The notes under the pieces are model-generated. The model was not told the origin of the DNA. It was given only the letters and a program-made list of their open reading frames with translations, and ran no database searches. A stretch of DNA of 64,000 bases from Arthrobacter gallicola. Lineage in GTDB: Bacteria > Actinomycetota > Actinomycetes > Actinomycetales > Micrococcaceae. A program made the translations under genes and the position numbers. This document shows, in pieces, positions 8,513 through 16,485 of this stretch; position 1 is the first letter of the stretch; each line of letters begins with the position of its first letter. The DNA is taken from NCBI RefSeq assembly GCF_014836775.1, contig NZ_JACSQD010000005.1, positions 62,001 to 126,000 on the forward strand, given 5' to 3'.

Positions 8513-10729
8513 CTACTCTGCTGTCGCCGCTTCGTCTTCAGCGTCGTCGTCAGCAACAACCGGCGAAAGCGACAGCTTGCCGCGGTCGTCAATCTTGGTG
8601 ATTTCAACCTGGATCTTCTGGCCGACGGAAACAACGTCATCAACGTTGTCCACGCGCTTGCCGCCCGAGAGCTTGCGCAGCTCGGAGATGTGCAGCAGGC
8701 CGTCCTTGCCCGGGGTCAGCGAGATGAAGGCACCAAAGGTGGTGGTCTTCACAACGGTGCCCAGGTAACGCTCGCCCAGTTCGGGAACCATCGGGTTGGC
8801 GATCGCGTTGACCGCAGCCCGGGCAGCCTCGGCGGACGTGCCGTCCGTGGCGCCGATCAGGACCGTGCCGTCATCTTCGATGGAGATGTCAGCGCCGGTG
8901 TCTTCCTGGATCTGGTTGATCATCTTGCCCTTCGGGCCAATGACCTCGCCGATCTTGTCCACGGGGATCTTCACCGAGATGATCCGCGGAGCGAACTCGG
9001 AGAGCTCATCCGGGGTATCGATCGCAGCGTCCATCACACCGAGGATGTGCAGGCGGGCTTCGCGGGCCTGCTTCAGGGCGGCGGCCAGGACCGAGGCGGG
9101 GATGCCGTCGAGCTTGGTGTCCAGCTGGATCGCCGTGACGAACTCGGAGGTACCGGCAACCTTGAAGTCCATGTCGCCGAAGGCATCTTCGGCGCCGAGG
9201 ATATCGGTCAAGGCAGCGTACCGGGTTTCGCCGTCGACCTGGTCGGAAACCAGGCCCATGGCGATACCGGCAACCGGAGCCTTCAGCGGCACACCGGCGT
9301 TGAGCATGGACAGCGTCGAGGCGCAGACCGAACCCATGGAGGTGGAGCCGTTGGAGCTCAGGGCTTCGGAGACCTGGCGGATGGCGTACGGGAATTCTTC
9401 ACGCGAGGGCAGCACCGGCACGAGCGCGCGCTCTGCCAGGGCGCCGTGGCCGATTTCGCGGCGCTTGGGCGAACCCACGCGGCCGGTTTCACCGGTGGAG
9501 TACGGCGGGAAGTTGTAGTTGTGCATGTAACGCTTGCGCGTGACCGGGGACAGCGAGTCAATCTGCTGTTCCATCTTCAGCATGTTCAGCGTGGTAACAC
9601 CCAGGATCTGGGTCTCGCCGCGCTCGAAGATGGCCGAACCGTGCACGCGGGGCAGAACCTCGACCTCGGCGGTGAGCTGACGGATGTCCGTCAGGCCGCG
9701 GCCGTCGATGCGGACCTGCTCCTTGAGGATGCGCTGGCGCACAACCTGCTTGGTGACTGCGCGGAAAGCTGCGGAGATTTCGTTCTCGCGGCCTTCGAAG
9801 CGGCCGGCCAGTTCAGCCTTGACTTCGTCCTTCAGTGCGTCCGAAGCGGCGTCGCGCTCCTGCTTGTCAGCGATGGAGAAGATCTGGGCCAGCTTGTCCG
9901 CTGCTGCGGCTTCCACTGCCTCGTAGGCGTCGTCCTGGTAATCCAGGAAGACCGGGAACTCAACGGTCGGCTTGGCAGCGCGGGCTGCCAGGTCGGCCTG
10001 GGCGTCACACAGCGCCTTGATAAACGGCTTGGAAGCTTCCAGGCCCTCGGCTACAACCTCTTCGGTCGGGGCGGTGGCGCCCTCTTCCTTGATCAGGTTC
10101 CAGGCGTTGTCGGTGGCTTCGGCTTCAACCATCATGATGGCGACGTCGTCACCGGCGATACGGCCGGCAACCACCATGGAGAAGACTGCGCGCTCCAGCT
10201 CGGAGTGCTTCGGGAAGGCAACCCACTGGTTGTCGACCAGGGCAACGCGGACGCCGCCGATCGGGCCGGAGAACGGCAGGCCGGAGAGCTGCGTGGACAT
10301 GGAGGAGGCGTTGATGGCCACCACGTCGTAGAGCACGTCGGGGTTGATCGCCAGGACGGTGACCACGATCTGGACTTCGTTGCGCAGGCCCTTGACGAAG
10401 GCGGGGCGCAGCGGGCGGTCCATCAGGCGGCAGGCCAGGATGGCTTCGGTGGACGGACGGCCTTCGCGGCGGAAGAACGAACCCGGGATGCGGCCGGCAG
10501 CGTACATACGCTCTTCGACGTCCACGGTCAGCGGGAAGAAGTCGAAACCTTCACGCGGGGACTTGCCGGCGCTGGTTGCCGAGAGCAGCGCGGTGTCTTC
10601 GTCGATGTAGACCATCGCTGCGCCGGCGGCCTGGGCGGCCAGGCGGCCGGTTTCGAAGCGGATGACCCGCTTGCCGAATGCGCCGTTGTCAATAATGGCT
10701 TCTGAATACTGAATTTCGGGACCCTCCAT
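8513..10729 (-). CDS. pnp: Polyribonucleotide nucleotidyltransferase (PNPase)
   Basis: A 738-residue 3'-5' phosphorolytic exoribonuclease. It has two RNase PH domains (about 20-150 and 330-550), an all-alpha linker, a KH domain around [15 protein letters not shown] and a C-terminal S1 domain starting near [15 protein letters not shown]. As a trimer it degrades mRNA. The ATG at 10729 is preceded by GGAGGTG with good spacing; a frame continuing to 10846 has no PNPase homology. It follows rpsO on the same strand, the classical rpsO-pnp order, and is coupled to the M16 protease gene downstream. Confidence 0.97.
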   Translation of the reverse strand: MEGPEIQYSEAIIDNGAFGKRVIRFETGRLAAQAAGAAMVYIDEDTALLSATSAGKSPREGFDFFPLTVDVEERMYAAGRIPGSFFRREGRPSTEAILACRLMDRPLRPAFVKGLRNEVQIVVTVLAINPDVLYDVVAINASSMSTQLSGLPFSGPIGGVRVALVDNQWVAFPKHSELERAVFSMVVAGRIAGDDVAIMMVEAEATDNAWNLIKEEGATAPTEEVVAEGLEASKPFIKALCDAQADLAARAAKPTVEFPVFLDYQDDAYEAVEAAAADKLAQIFSIADKQERDAASDALKDEVKAELAGRFEGRENEISAAFRAVTKQVVRQRILKEQVRIDGRGLTDIRQLTAEVEVLPRVHGSAIFERGETQILGVTTLNMLKMEQQIDSLSPVTRKRYMHNYNFPPYSTGETGRVGSPKRREIGHGALAERALVPVLPSREEFPYAIRQVSEALSSNGSTSMGSVCASTLSMLNAGVPLKAPVAGIAMGLVSDQVDGETRYAALTDILGAEDAFGDMDFKVAGTSEFVTAIQLDTKLDGIPASVLAAALKQAREARLHILGVMDAAIDTPDELSEFAPRIISVKIPVDKIGEVIGPKGKMINQIQEDTGADISIEDDGTVLIGATDGTSAEAARAAVNAIANPMVPELGERYLGTVVKTTTFGAFISLTPGKDGLLHISELRKLSGGKRVDNVDDVVSVGQKIQVEITKIDDRGKLSLSPVVADDDAEDEAATAE

Positions 10730-11030
10730 AGAGAGCCACCTCCGTTTCTTCGTGTTCGGAGGCACCCAGCATCGTCCCATGATTCCTCCGCGCCCCTGAG
10801 GTGCGGGAGGTTCAACACCCGGTCTTCGATCGAGGTCCACGGGCACATTCTCCCGTAGGCCACTACCGAGGACCGCGAATGCTGCGATGCTGGCTGACTC
10901 CTGTATTTGTCTTGTTTACTGCTGTACTGCTGTTTCTGCGTCAGTTCCTCTGCTGCTGTGCTGCGGGTGGCAGGTGCGCTTCCGGGGGAAATTCCCGGTG
11001 TCCATGTCTGCCGGTACTGCCGTACTGCCA
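10730..11030. other. pnp leader / rpsO-pnp intergenic region
   Basis: No gene was recognised. On the minus strand it is the pnp 5' region and ends in GGAGGTG before the ATG. It contains a GGGAAATTCCC palindrome (about 10986-10996) and short direct repeats (GGCAGTAC twice, ACAGCAGT twice, minus-strand sense). In other bacteria the pnp leader folds into an RNase III-cleaved, PNPase-autoregulated hairpin; no comparably strong hairpin was found here apart from the one at 11031-11063. Confidence 0.5.
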
Positions 11031-11063
11031 AGGGCGGCCCTGCCCGTGGGCAGGTGCCGCCCT
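11031..11063 (-). terminator. Strong hairpin after rpsO
   Basis: The inverted repeat AGGGCGGC-CCTGCC ... GGCAGG-GCCGCCCT has a GTG-type loop and single-base asymmetry, 11 nt downstream of the rpsO stop. There is no T-run on its 3' side in the minus strand. It may be a partial terminator or an RNase III/processing site that separates rpsO from pnp mRNA, as in the classical rpsO-pnp operon. Confidence 0.55.
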
Positions 11064-11073
11064 CAAAACAGAA

Positions 11074-11343
11074 CTATCGACGCAGGCCGAGACGCTCGAT
11101 GAGCGCACGGTAGCGGGTGATGTCGGTCTCGCGCAGGTAACCCAGCATGCGGCGACGGCGACCAACCAGGGCCATCAGGCCGCGGCGGGTGTGGTGGTCG
11201 TGCTTGTGGGTCTTCAGGTGCTCGGTCAGGTCCGAAATACGACGGGACAGAACGGCAACCTGGACCTCGGGGGAACCGGTGTCACCTTCTGCGAGTGCGA
11301 ATTCCTTGATGATCGCCTGCTTGACGGCGGGATCGAGTGCCAC
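11074..11343 (-). CDS. rpsO: 30S ribosomal protein S15
   Basis: An 89-residue S15 of exact family length, binding 16S rRNA in the platform of the small subunit. The conserved stretches [26 protein letters not shown] and RRRRMLGYL are all present. The start is GTG with AGGAG 5 nt upstream. It lies between ribF and pnp on the same strand, the usual actinobacterial order. Confidence 0.98.
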   Translation of the reverse strand: MALDPAVKQAIIKEFALAEGDTGSPEVQVAVLSRRISDLTEHLKTHKHDHHTRRGLMALVGRRRRMLGYLRETDITRYRALIERLGLRR

Positions 11344-11432
11344 TGTAACTCCTAGAGTTGTGCCGTGAGGCCCGAGTCAGCACTTCGCTGCCGGGAACCC
11401 TGCACCCCGCGCGGTGAACCACGCCGGGCACA

Positions 11433-11472
11433 AAGAAATTCAGCCGCCACGGACCGCAGCCGAATTTTCTTC
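11433..11472 (-). terminator. Probable terminator after ribF
   Basis: An imperfect inverted repeat, AAGAAAATTCGGCTGC with GCGGCTGAATTTCTT (minus strand), ends in a T-rich TTTCTTTG arm just after the ribF stop. The A/T-rich flanks make it look bidirectional. It separates ribF from the rpsO promoter region. Confidence 0.5.
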
Positions 11473-11475
11473 AGT

Positions 11476-12465
11476 TTACCCGGCGGCGGGGCTTTCTGTC
11501 GAAAGGACGTCCCTGGTCCGGGCCACGTCAAGACGCATCTGCTCAATCAGGGCCTCGGGTCCGGTGTACGCCACCATGCCGCGCAGCCGCTCCACGAATT
11601 CCACTCCAACGCACTGTCCGTAGAGATCGAAGTCCTCCACGGCCTCCGCCGGACGGTCGATGACGTGGGCTTCCACCTGACGGCTCACCCCAATGAAGGT
11701 GGGGTTGGAACCCACGGAGATGGCAGCGGGCCAGCGTGTCCCATCCGCTCCCACCAGCCAGCCGGCATACACGCCGTCGGCCGGAATCAGCCCCGTTGAC
11801 TCGGGTGCCAGGTTCGCCGTCGGGAACCCCAGCTCACGGCCGCGGGCCGCACCGTGGACCACAACACCGCGCATGCGGTGCGTCCGTCCGAGCAGCCTCG
11901 CCGCGGTGCGCACATCCCCGGCAGCAAGTGCCTCTCGGATCCAGGTGGAGGAGCAGCGGCGCCCGCGGCTGTCCTCGGGGCCTTCAGGGAGCGCATCGAA
12001 GTCGTCCACGGCAATAACCTCGAAGCCGAGTGCGGCGCCGAGTTCGCGCATAGTGTCGAGGTCGCCGGTGTTCCCGCGCCCAAAGCGGGCGTCATGCCCC
12101 AGCACCACAGCCACGGCATGCAGCCCGTCCGTGAGGTATTTCCGGACGAATTCCTCCGCGGAGAGGGAGGCCAGTTCCAGGTCATAGTGCACCATCAGCA
12201 GGCCGTCGAGGCCGGTCGCAGCGAGGGCTTCAGTGCGGTCCGCCGGTCCCATGATCATCACCGGGGCATTCCCGGGCCGGTGCACCGCTGCCGGATGCGG
12301 GTCAAAGGACACGGCCACGGCTGCGGCGTCGTGCTCCCGTGCCGCTTTCACCAACCGGGAAAGCACGTGCTGGTGGCCGAGGTGAACGCCGTCGAAATTG
12401 CCGATCGTGACTACTGTCGGACCAATGTCGGACGGCACCTCCGCAAGGTCATTCCAGTAATACAC
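11476..12465 (-). CDS. ribF: Bifunctional riboflavin kinase / FAD synthetase
   Basis: A 329-residue two-domain enzyme. The N-terminal FAD synthetase nucleotidyltransferase domain has GNFDGVHLGH (22-31) and SSTWIREAL; the C-terminal flavokinase domain has GFPTANL and GVYAGW. It phosphorylates riboflavin to FMN and adenylates FMN to FAD in the cytoplasm. The start is GTG with AAGGAG 5 nt upstream. It lies in the truB-ribF-rpsO order, with a putative DUF4345 membrane protein and two small membrane proteins between truB and ribF. Confidence 0.96.
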   Translation of the reverse strand: MYYWNDLAEVPSDIGPTVVTIGNFDGVHLGHQHVLSRLVKAAREHDAAAVAVSFDPHPAAVHRPGNAPVMIMGPADRTEALAATGLDGLLMVHYDLELASLSAEEFVRKYLTDGLHAVAVVLGHDARFGRGNTGDLDTMRELGAALGFEVIAVDDFDALPEGPEDSRGRRCSSTWIREALAAGDVRTAARLLGRTHRMRGVVVHGAARGRELGFPTANLAPESTGLIPADGVYAGWLVGADGTRWPAAISVGSNPTFIGVSRQVEAHVIDRPAEAVEDFDLYGQCVGVEFVERLRGMVAYTGPEALIEQMRLDVARTRDVLSTESPAAG

Positions 12466-12567
12466 CCGAGCTCCTTACCAGCGGAAAGTCCATCCATGAA
12501 TTTGCCCGCGTCACAGCGCCGGCTGCGAGCAATGGCATTTATCCATTATGGCGGAAATGAAAAGTCC

Positions 12568-13188
12568 TTACGCACCGTTCGCTGCCGGGGTATCCCCGCT
12601 GCCGCTCCCGTGGTGGATTTCGCGCCGCAGTTCGCTGGTTTTCAGAATGAAGCGGTGCCAGACCAGCAGGGCCGGCGGGAAGGCCAGCTCCAGGATCATC
12701 AGGATAATCAGGGTGAAGTGCGGCGTGCCGGAAAAAGCCCAGGACAGCACCCGGCCGATTCCGCCCAGGAACACCATCAGGCACACCAGCCAGAGCATGT
12801 TCGCCCACTGGAATTTGACGGCGATGGCTACGAAGGCGGCCCCCACGCCCACCATCATTGCGGAGAAGAACCTGAACTGGCTCTCCAGCGAGGCGTTGAC
12901 TGCTCCGCCGCTGGTCTGTGCCACTCCCCCTGTACCCGTCACCAGGTAATAGATGCCGATGCCGGCGATTAGGACACCGACGGCGATGACGACCGTCCGG
13001 AACACTCCCCAGTCATCCGTGCTCTTGAAGGGCTTCGCACCGGTGGTCCCGCGGGACTGTTCGGCCACGGCGCTGCGGCCGCGCTGGCGGCGGGCGGCCC
13101 TGCCGATGCGTGCTTCGGAGTTCCCGGCGGGCGGAAGCTGTTCAGTCTCGTGTGCTTTGTCCGCCGCTCCCGGCGATGGAATGGTCAT
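12568..13188 (-). CDS. DUF4345-like integral membrane protein
   Basis: About 206 residues with a charged, Arg-rich N-terminal tail of roughly 60 residues and then four hydrophobic segments (near VVIAVGVLIAGIGIYYLV, FFSAMMVGVGAAFVAIAV, MLWLVCLMVFLGGIG and FTLIILMILELAFPPALLVW). The phrase RFFSAMMVGVGAAFVAIA and the four-helix layout resemble DUF4345, whose function is unknown. The ATG at 13188 has AGGGGG 8 nt upstream; a GTG at 13227 would add 13 residues with a weaker site. It is probably transcribed with the truB group. Confidence 0.7.
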   Translation of the reverse strand: MTIPSPGAADKAHETEQLPPAGNSEARIGRAARRQRGRSAVAEQSRGTTGAKPFKSTDDWGVFRTVVIAVGVLIAGIGIYYLVTGTGGVAQTSGGAVNASLESQFRFFSAMMVGVGAAFVAIAVKFQWANMLWLVCLMVFLGGIGRVLSWAFSGTPHFTLIILMILELAFPPALLVWHRFILKTSELRREIHHGSGSGDTPAANGA

Positions 13189-13281
13189 GGTGTCTGCCCC
13201 CTGATGGGATTCGTGGACCTTTTCCACATCGTCTCACGGTGCGGACGGGACCAGAACCCGCCGCCGCGGCTGGATGGACAG

Positions 13282-13725
13282 CTAAGCGGACTGGCTGTCC
13301 CGGTGCCGGTAAAGCCACCACAGCCCGATCATCGGCAGCAGCAGCGGAACAAAACCATACCCCTGGCCGAAGTTCGACCAGACGGTGTCATCGGGCAGCG
13401 CAGCGGGGTCCAGCAGGCCAAAGAGGCCGACGGCGAGCACCCCTGCCATCTCAACACTTACGGCCGCCACGGAGACCTTGTAGGAAGTCCTGCCGGAACG
13501 GGCCAGGGAAACAGTCGCCACGATGTAGACGACGGCGGCGAAGGCCGAGAGCAGGTAGGCCAGCGGCGCTTCCTCGAACTTAGTCGCGATCTGGAAGGCA
13601 GCCCGCGCTGATGCCGCCAGGGCAAAAACGCCGTAGACGGCCACGATCAGCCTGCCGGGACCGGCGTTGCGTGCTCCCGGAGCCGCGGCCTCGGCGGCAG
13701 GTTTCGGTTTGATCAGTTTCTTCAT
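13282..13725 (-). CDS. Small four-helix membrane protein of unknown function
   Basis: A 147-residue protein. After a basic and Ala/Pro-rich N-terminus (MKKLIKPKPAAEAAA) come four hydrophobic segments, the last with GFVPLLLPMIGLWWLYRH. The start overlaps the upstream gene by 4 nt (ATGA), so the two small membrane proteins are translationally coupled and may act together. Similar uncharacterised membrane genes are often next to truB in related actinobacteria. No catalytic motif was seen. A frame extending to 13842 has no support. Confidence 0.75.
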   Translation of the reverse strand: MKKLIKPKPAAEAAAPGARNAGPGRLIVAVYGVFALAASARAAFQIATKFEEAPLAYLLSAFAAVVYIVATVSLARSGRTSYKVSVAAVSVEMAGVLAVGLFGLLDPAALPDDTVWSNFGQGYGFVPLLLPMIGLWWLYRHRDSQSA

Positions 13726-14096
13726 GCCAGCGGCACTCCGTCCCAAATCTGTTCCATCCGGAACAGCATGACAAATACGGTGACCCCGACTGCGCCGAGA
13801 ACCAGGTTGCTCCACCGCGAGCGGTCCATCAGGGACCACCAAACAGCTCCGATGGGAATAACGACGGCGGTCAGCAGGTAGCCCCAGAACTCCCAGGCCG
13901 GACCGTGAAGGCTCTCGCCGCCGGACTGGCGGATAATGGCCGCCACGGCGTAGACGAGGAGAAACAACTCGACGGCCGCAGCCGAAAGAATGGTCAGGTC
14001 GTTAGGTCCGTGCTTCCGGATCGCTGCACCCACGCAGAGCACAGTGGAGACCAGGCAGACGATGGTGCCAACGACGTACAGCGGGTCGACGACCAC
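13722..14096 (-). CDS. Small four-helix membrane protein, partner of the following gene
   Basis: A 124-residue protein made almost entirely of four predicted membrane segments (PLYVVGTIVCLVSTVLCV, SAAAVELFLLVYAVAAII, GYLLTAVVIPIGAVWWSL, NLVLGAVGVTVFVMLF). The start is GTG immediately after the truB TAA, and its stop overlaps the next membrane-protein gene by 4 nt. The gapless arrangement suggests a single transcript with truB. No function is recognised. Confidence 0.75.
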   Translation of the reverse strand: MVVDPLYVVGTIVCLVSTVLCVGAAIRKHGPNDLTILSAAAVELFLLVYAVAAIIRQSGGESLHGPAWEFWGYLLTAVVIPIGAVWWSLMDRSRWSNLVLGAVGVTVFVMLFRMEQIWDGVPLA

Positions 14097-15017
14097 TTAG
14101 GCCCTTTCGTTTCCGGGTGCGAAGACCAGCAGGGCCCGGGCGGTGTCCGCCTTGTCGGCCAGCAGCCCGATGAGTTCACCGTCCGGCGCGAAGGCAGCAA
14201 CCGGTACCGGCTCACCGTCCGCGGAGGGAACGCCGGAGGCGCTGATCCGGCGGCCGTGGGAAATGTTCTCCGCCTCTTCTTCACTCAGTTCCCGCACCGG
14301 GAAGAGTGCCCTGGCGGCATCGTTGAGTTCCAGCAGGGCAAGGTCTTCGGCCAGCTGCTCCAGGGTGGAGGCCTGCTCCACCGCGTAGGGGCCCACCGAG
14401 GTGCGGCGCAGGGCGGTCAGGTGGCCGCCGACGCCGAGTGCAGCTCCAAGGTCCCGGGCCAGCGCCCGGATGTAGGTTCCGGACGAGCACTCAACGGTCA
14501 CATCGACGTCGCGCAGTTTGCCGCCGTGTTCCCGGCGGATGTCATGGATTTCGAAGCGGGAGACGGTGACGGGGCGGGCGGGCAGGTTGACTTCCCCTCC
14601 GGCCCGCACCCGGGCATAGGAACGTTCACCGGCCACCTTGATGGCGCTGACGCTGCTGGGCACCTGGAGGATATCGCCGGTGAGGGCCGCCACCGCGGTT
14701 CTGATCTCTTCATCTGTGACCGCAGCGGCGATGGTTTCCGACGTCACGTCGCCTTCGGCGTCGTCCGTGATCGTGGACTGTCCCAGGCGGATCGTGGCGT
14801 CATAGGTTTTGGACGTGCCCACAATGTAGGTCAGCAACCGGGTGGCCTTATTGATGCCCACCACCAGGACACCGGTGGCCATGGGGTCAAGGGTGCCGGC
14901 ATGGCCGACTTTTCGGGTGCCAGCCAGCTTGCGCAGGCGGCCCACCACATCGTGGCTGGTCCAGCCCTGCGGTTTGTCCACAATTATCAGTCCTGAACGG
15001 ACCTGCCCGGAATTCAC
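14097..15017 (-). CDS. truB: tRNA pseudouridine(55) synthase TruB
   Basis: A 306-residue enzyme that makes pseudouridine 55 in the T-loop of tRNA. The catalytic motif GHAGTLDPMATGVL is at 38-51 with Asp44 as nucleophile. SGLIIVDKPQGWTSHDVV at the N-terminus and the C-terminal TruB domain are present. The start is GTG with AAAGG close upstream. In related genomes it directly follows rbfA; here about 7 kb of plus-strand DNA separates the two. Confidence 0.96.
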   Translation of the reverse strand: MNSGQVRSGLIIVDKPQGWTSHDVVGRLRKLAGTRKVGHAGTLDPMATGVLVVGINKATRLLTYIVGTSKTYDATIRLGQSTITDDAEGDVTSETIAAAVTDEEIRTAVAALTGDILQVPSSVSAIKVAGERSYARVRAGGEVNLPARPVTVSRFEIHDIRREHGGKLRDVDVTVECSSGTYIRALARDLGAALGVGGHLTALRRTSVGPYAVEQASTLEQLAEDLALLELNDAARALFPVRELSEEEAENISHGRRISASGVPSADGEPVPVAAFAPDGELIGLLADKADTARALLVFAPGNERA

Positions 15018-15118
15018 GCCTTTCAGTATATCCGCCGGTCAGGTGCCGTTCGTGCCGCGGCCCTGGAGCGGGGGAACGCTCCGGCGGTGTCTGGAGCCGG
15101 GACCGGGCATACCGCCGG

Positions 15119-15124
15119 TAGCAT
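15119..15124 (+). promoter_or_regulatory. Probable -10 box for leaderless aminotransferase mRNA
   Basis: TAGCAT fits TANNNT and is 6 nt before the ATG at 15131. No ribosome-binding sequence precedes the ATG, consistent with a leaderless transcript. No obvious -35 box was found. Confidence 0.4.
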
Positions 15125-15130
15125 GCGGGT

Positions 15131-16276
15131 ATGCCCAGCCTTGCCGCTCACGTACGCACCGTTGACCCTAATCAGATCCGCGAAATCACCCAGGCTGCCT
15201 GGGCCGTGCCCAACGCGGTGGTCCTCAGCATCGGGGAACCGGGCTTCCCAACGCCCGCCCATATTCTCGCGGCCGCGGAGGCGACACTGGCACGGGACGA
15301 GACCGGGTACACACCGAACGCCGGCATCGCTCCCCTGCGCGGGGCGTTTGCCGAGCGGGTGTCACGGCTCAGCGGCAACCCCGTTGATCCGTCCCGCGTT
15401 TTTGTCACCGCCGGAGCCCAGCAGGGCCTGCACCTGGCCATGAGCCTGCTGCTCGATGCCGGCAATGAGATTCTGGTGCCGAACCCGGGATATCCCACCT
15501 TCGCCATGACCGCCCGGCTGCTGCACGCTGTGCCGGTGGACTACCCGCTGCACCCCGCGAATGGTTTCCAGCCCCGGATCGAGGACATTGACGCCAGGAT
15601 CACGGGCCGCACCCGGGTCCTGCTGCTGAACTCCCCGTCCAATCCCCTCGGATCCGTCTTCAGCGCCGACCTCACCCGCGGACTCGTCGAACTGGCCCGG
15701 CGCCGGGGTCTGTGGATCCTTTCCGACGAGTGCTATGAGGCGTTTACCTATGATGTGCCGCATGTGAGTCCGCTGGAGTTCGACGGCGCCGGGGAGCTGG
15801 TGGTGGCTTCCCATACCCTGTCCAAGACCTACGGCCTGACCGGGCTGCGGATCGGCGCCCTGGTCACTCCCCCGGGGATGGAGGCGCGCATGAGCACGAT
15901 AATGGAGTCGATTGTCTCCTGTGTGGCTTCGCCGTCGCAGTATGCGGCACTGGCGGCGCTTACCGGGCCGCAGGACTACGTGCAGACGGCAGCTGCGCAT
16001 TACCGCGCCAACCGGGATGCGGCTTCCGCAGTGCTGGCGGAGAAAGGACTTCCGTTCCTGGCTGCACAGGGCGCCTTCTATCTGTGGGCGGACCTCTCCT
16101 CAGTTTCCGGCGGCAACATCCGCGAGTGGACCCGGCGGTTCCTCGCGGAGTCCCAGGTGGCCCTGGCGCCCGGGACTGCCTTTGGATCCATTGGAGAAGG
16201 CTGGGTCCGCATCGCCCTGTGCGGCGGGAGGGAAGAGCTGGTGGAAGGGCTCAGCCGGCTGCCGGCCCAAGTATAG
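15131..16276 (+). CDS. Class I/II pyridoxal-phosphate aminotransferase
   Basis: A 381-residue fold-type I aminotransferase of the AspC/AlaT-like group. The PLP-binding lysine is Lys232 in SHTLSKTYGLTGLR, with Asp199 in SDECY and Asn171 in SPSNPLG as cofactor contacts; an Arg in WVRIALCGG is the likely carboxylate-binding residue. Amino acid specificity cannot be read from sequence; aspartate, aromatic or a broad range are all possible. It is encoded alone, divergent from truB, with a leaderless-type start. It opens the plus-strand insertion between truB and rbfA. Confidence 0.9.
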   Translation: MPSLAAHVRTVDPNQIREITQAAWAVPNAVVLSIGEPGFPTPAHILAAAEATLARDETGYTPNAGIAPLRGAFAERVSRLSGNPVDPSRVFVTAGAQQGLHLAMSLLLDAGNEILVPNPGYPTFAMTARLLHAVPVDYPLHPANGFQPRIEDIDARITGRTRVLLLNSPSNPLGSVFSADLTRGLVELARRRGLWILSDECYEAFTYDVPHVSPLEFDGAGELVVASHTLSKTYGLTGLRIGALVTPPGMEARMSTIMESIVSCVASPSQYAALAALTGPQDYVQTAAAHYRANRDAASAVLAEKGLPFLAAQGAFYLWADLSSVSGGNIREWTRRFLAESQVALAPGTAFGSIGEGWVRIALCGGREELVEGLSRLPAQV

Positions 16277-16365
16277 AAACCCCGGGGATGTTTGAGCTGC
16301 GCCGCCGAAAGTAAGCGGTTCACAGGTGATTCACGGGGCCGCCCCAGATTCTTCCCAACTTCGCG

Positions 16366-16394
16366 TTTACACGCCGCTTGCGCCTGCCTAGTCT
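16366..16394 (+). promoter_or_regulatory. Candidate sigma-A promoter for the GH3 gene
   Basis: TTTACA (16366-16371) and TAGTCT (16389-16394) are separated by 17 nt, a good match to actinobacterial -35 and -10 elements. They lie about 90 nt before the GTG start. A GGAACC...GGTTCC inverted repeat follows in the leader. Confidence 0.45.
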
Positions 16395-16485
16395 GTGGAC
16401 TGCTTTCGGCATCGGGGGAACCGGTTGGGGTTCCGGGCCGGCAGAGTCTCGCATTGCGCCAGTTCCAATGCCAAGGAGACGCTTC

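Noticed and set aside
8261..10705. Very long open frame on the plus strand opposite pnp and the M16 protease
   Set aside because: It is an antisense shadow produced by GC-rich third positions; the minus strand carries unambiguous PNPase and peptidase domains.
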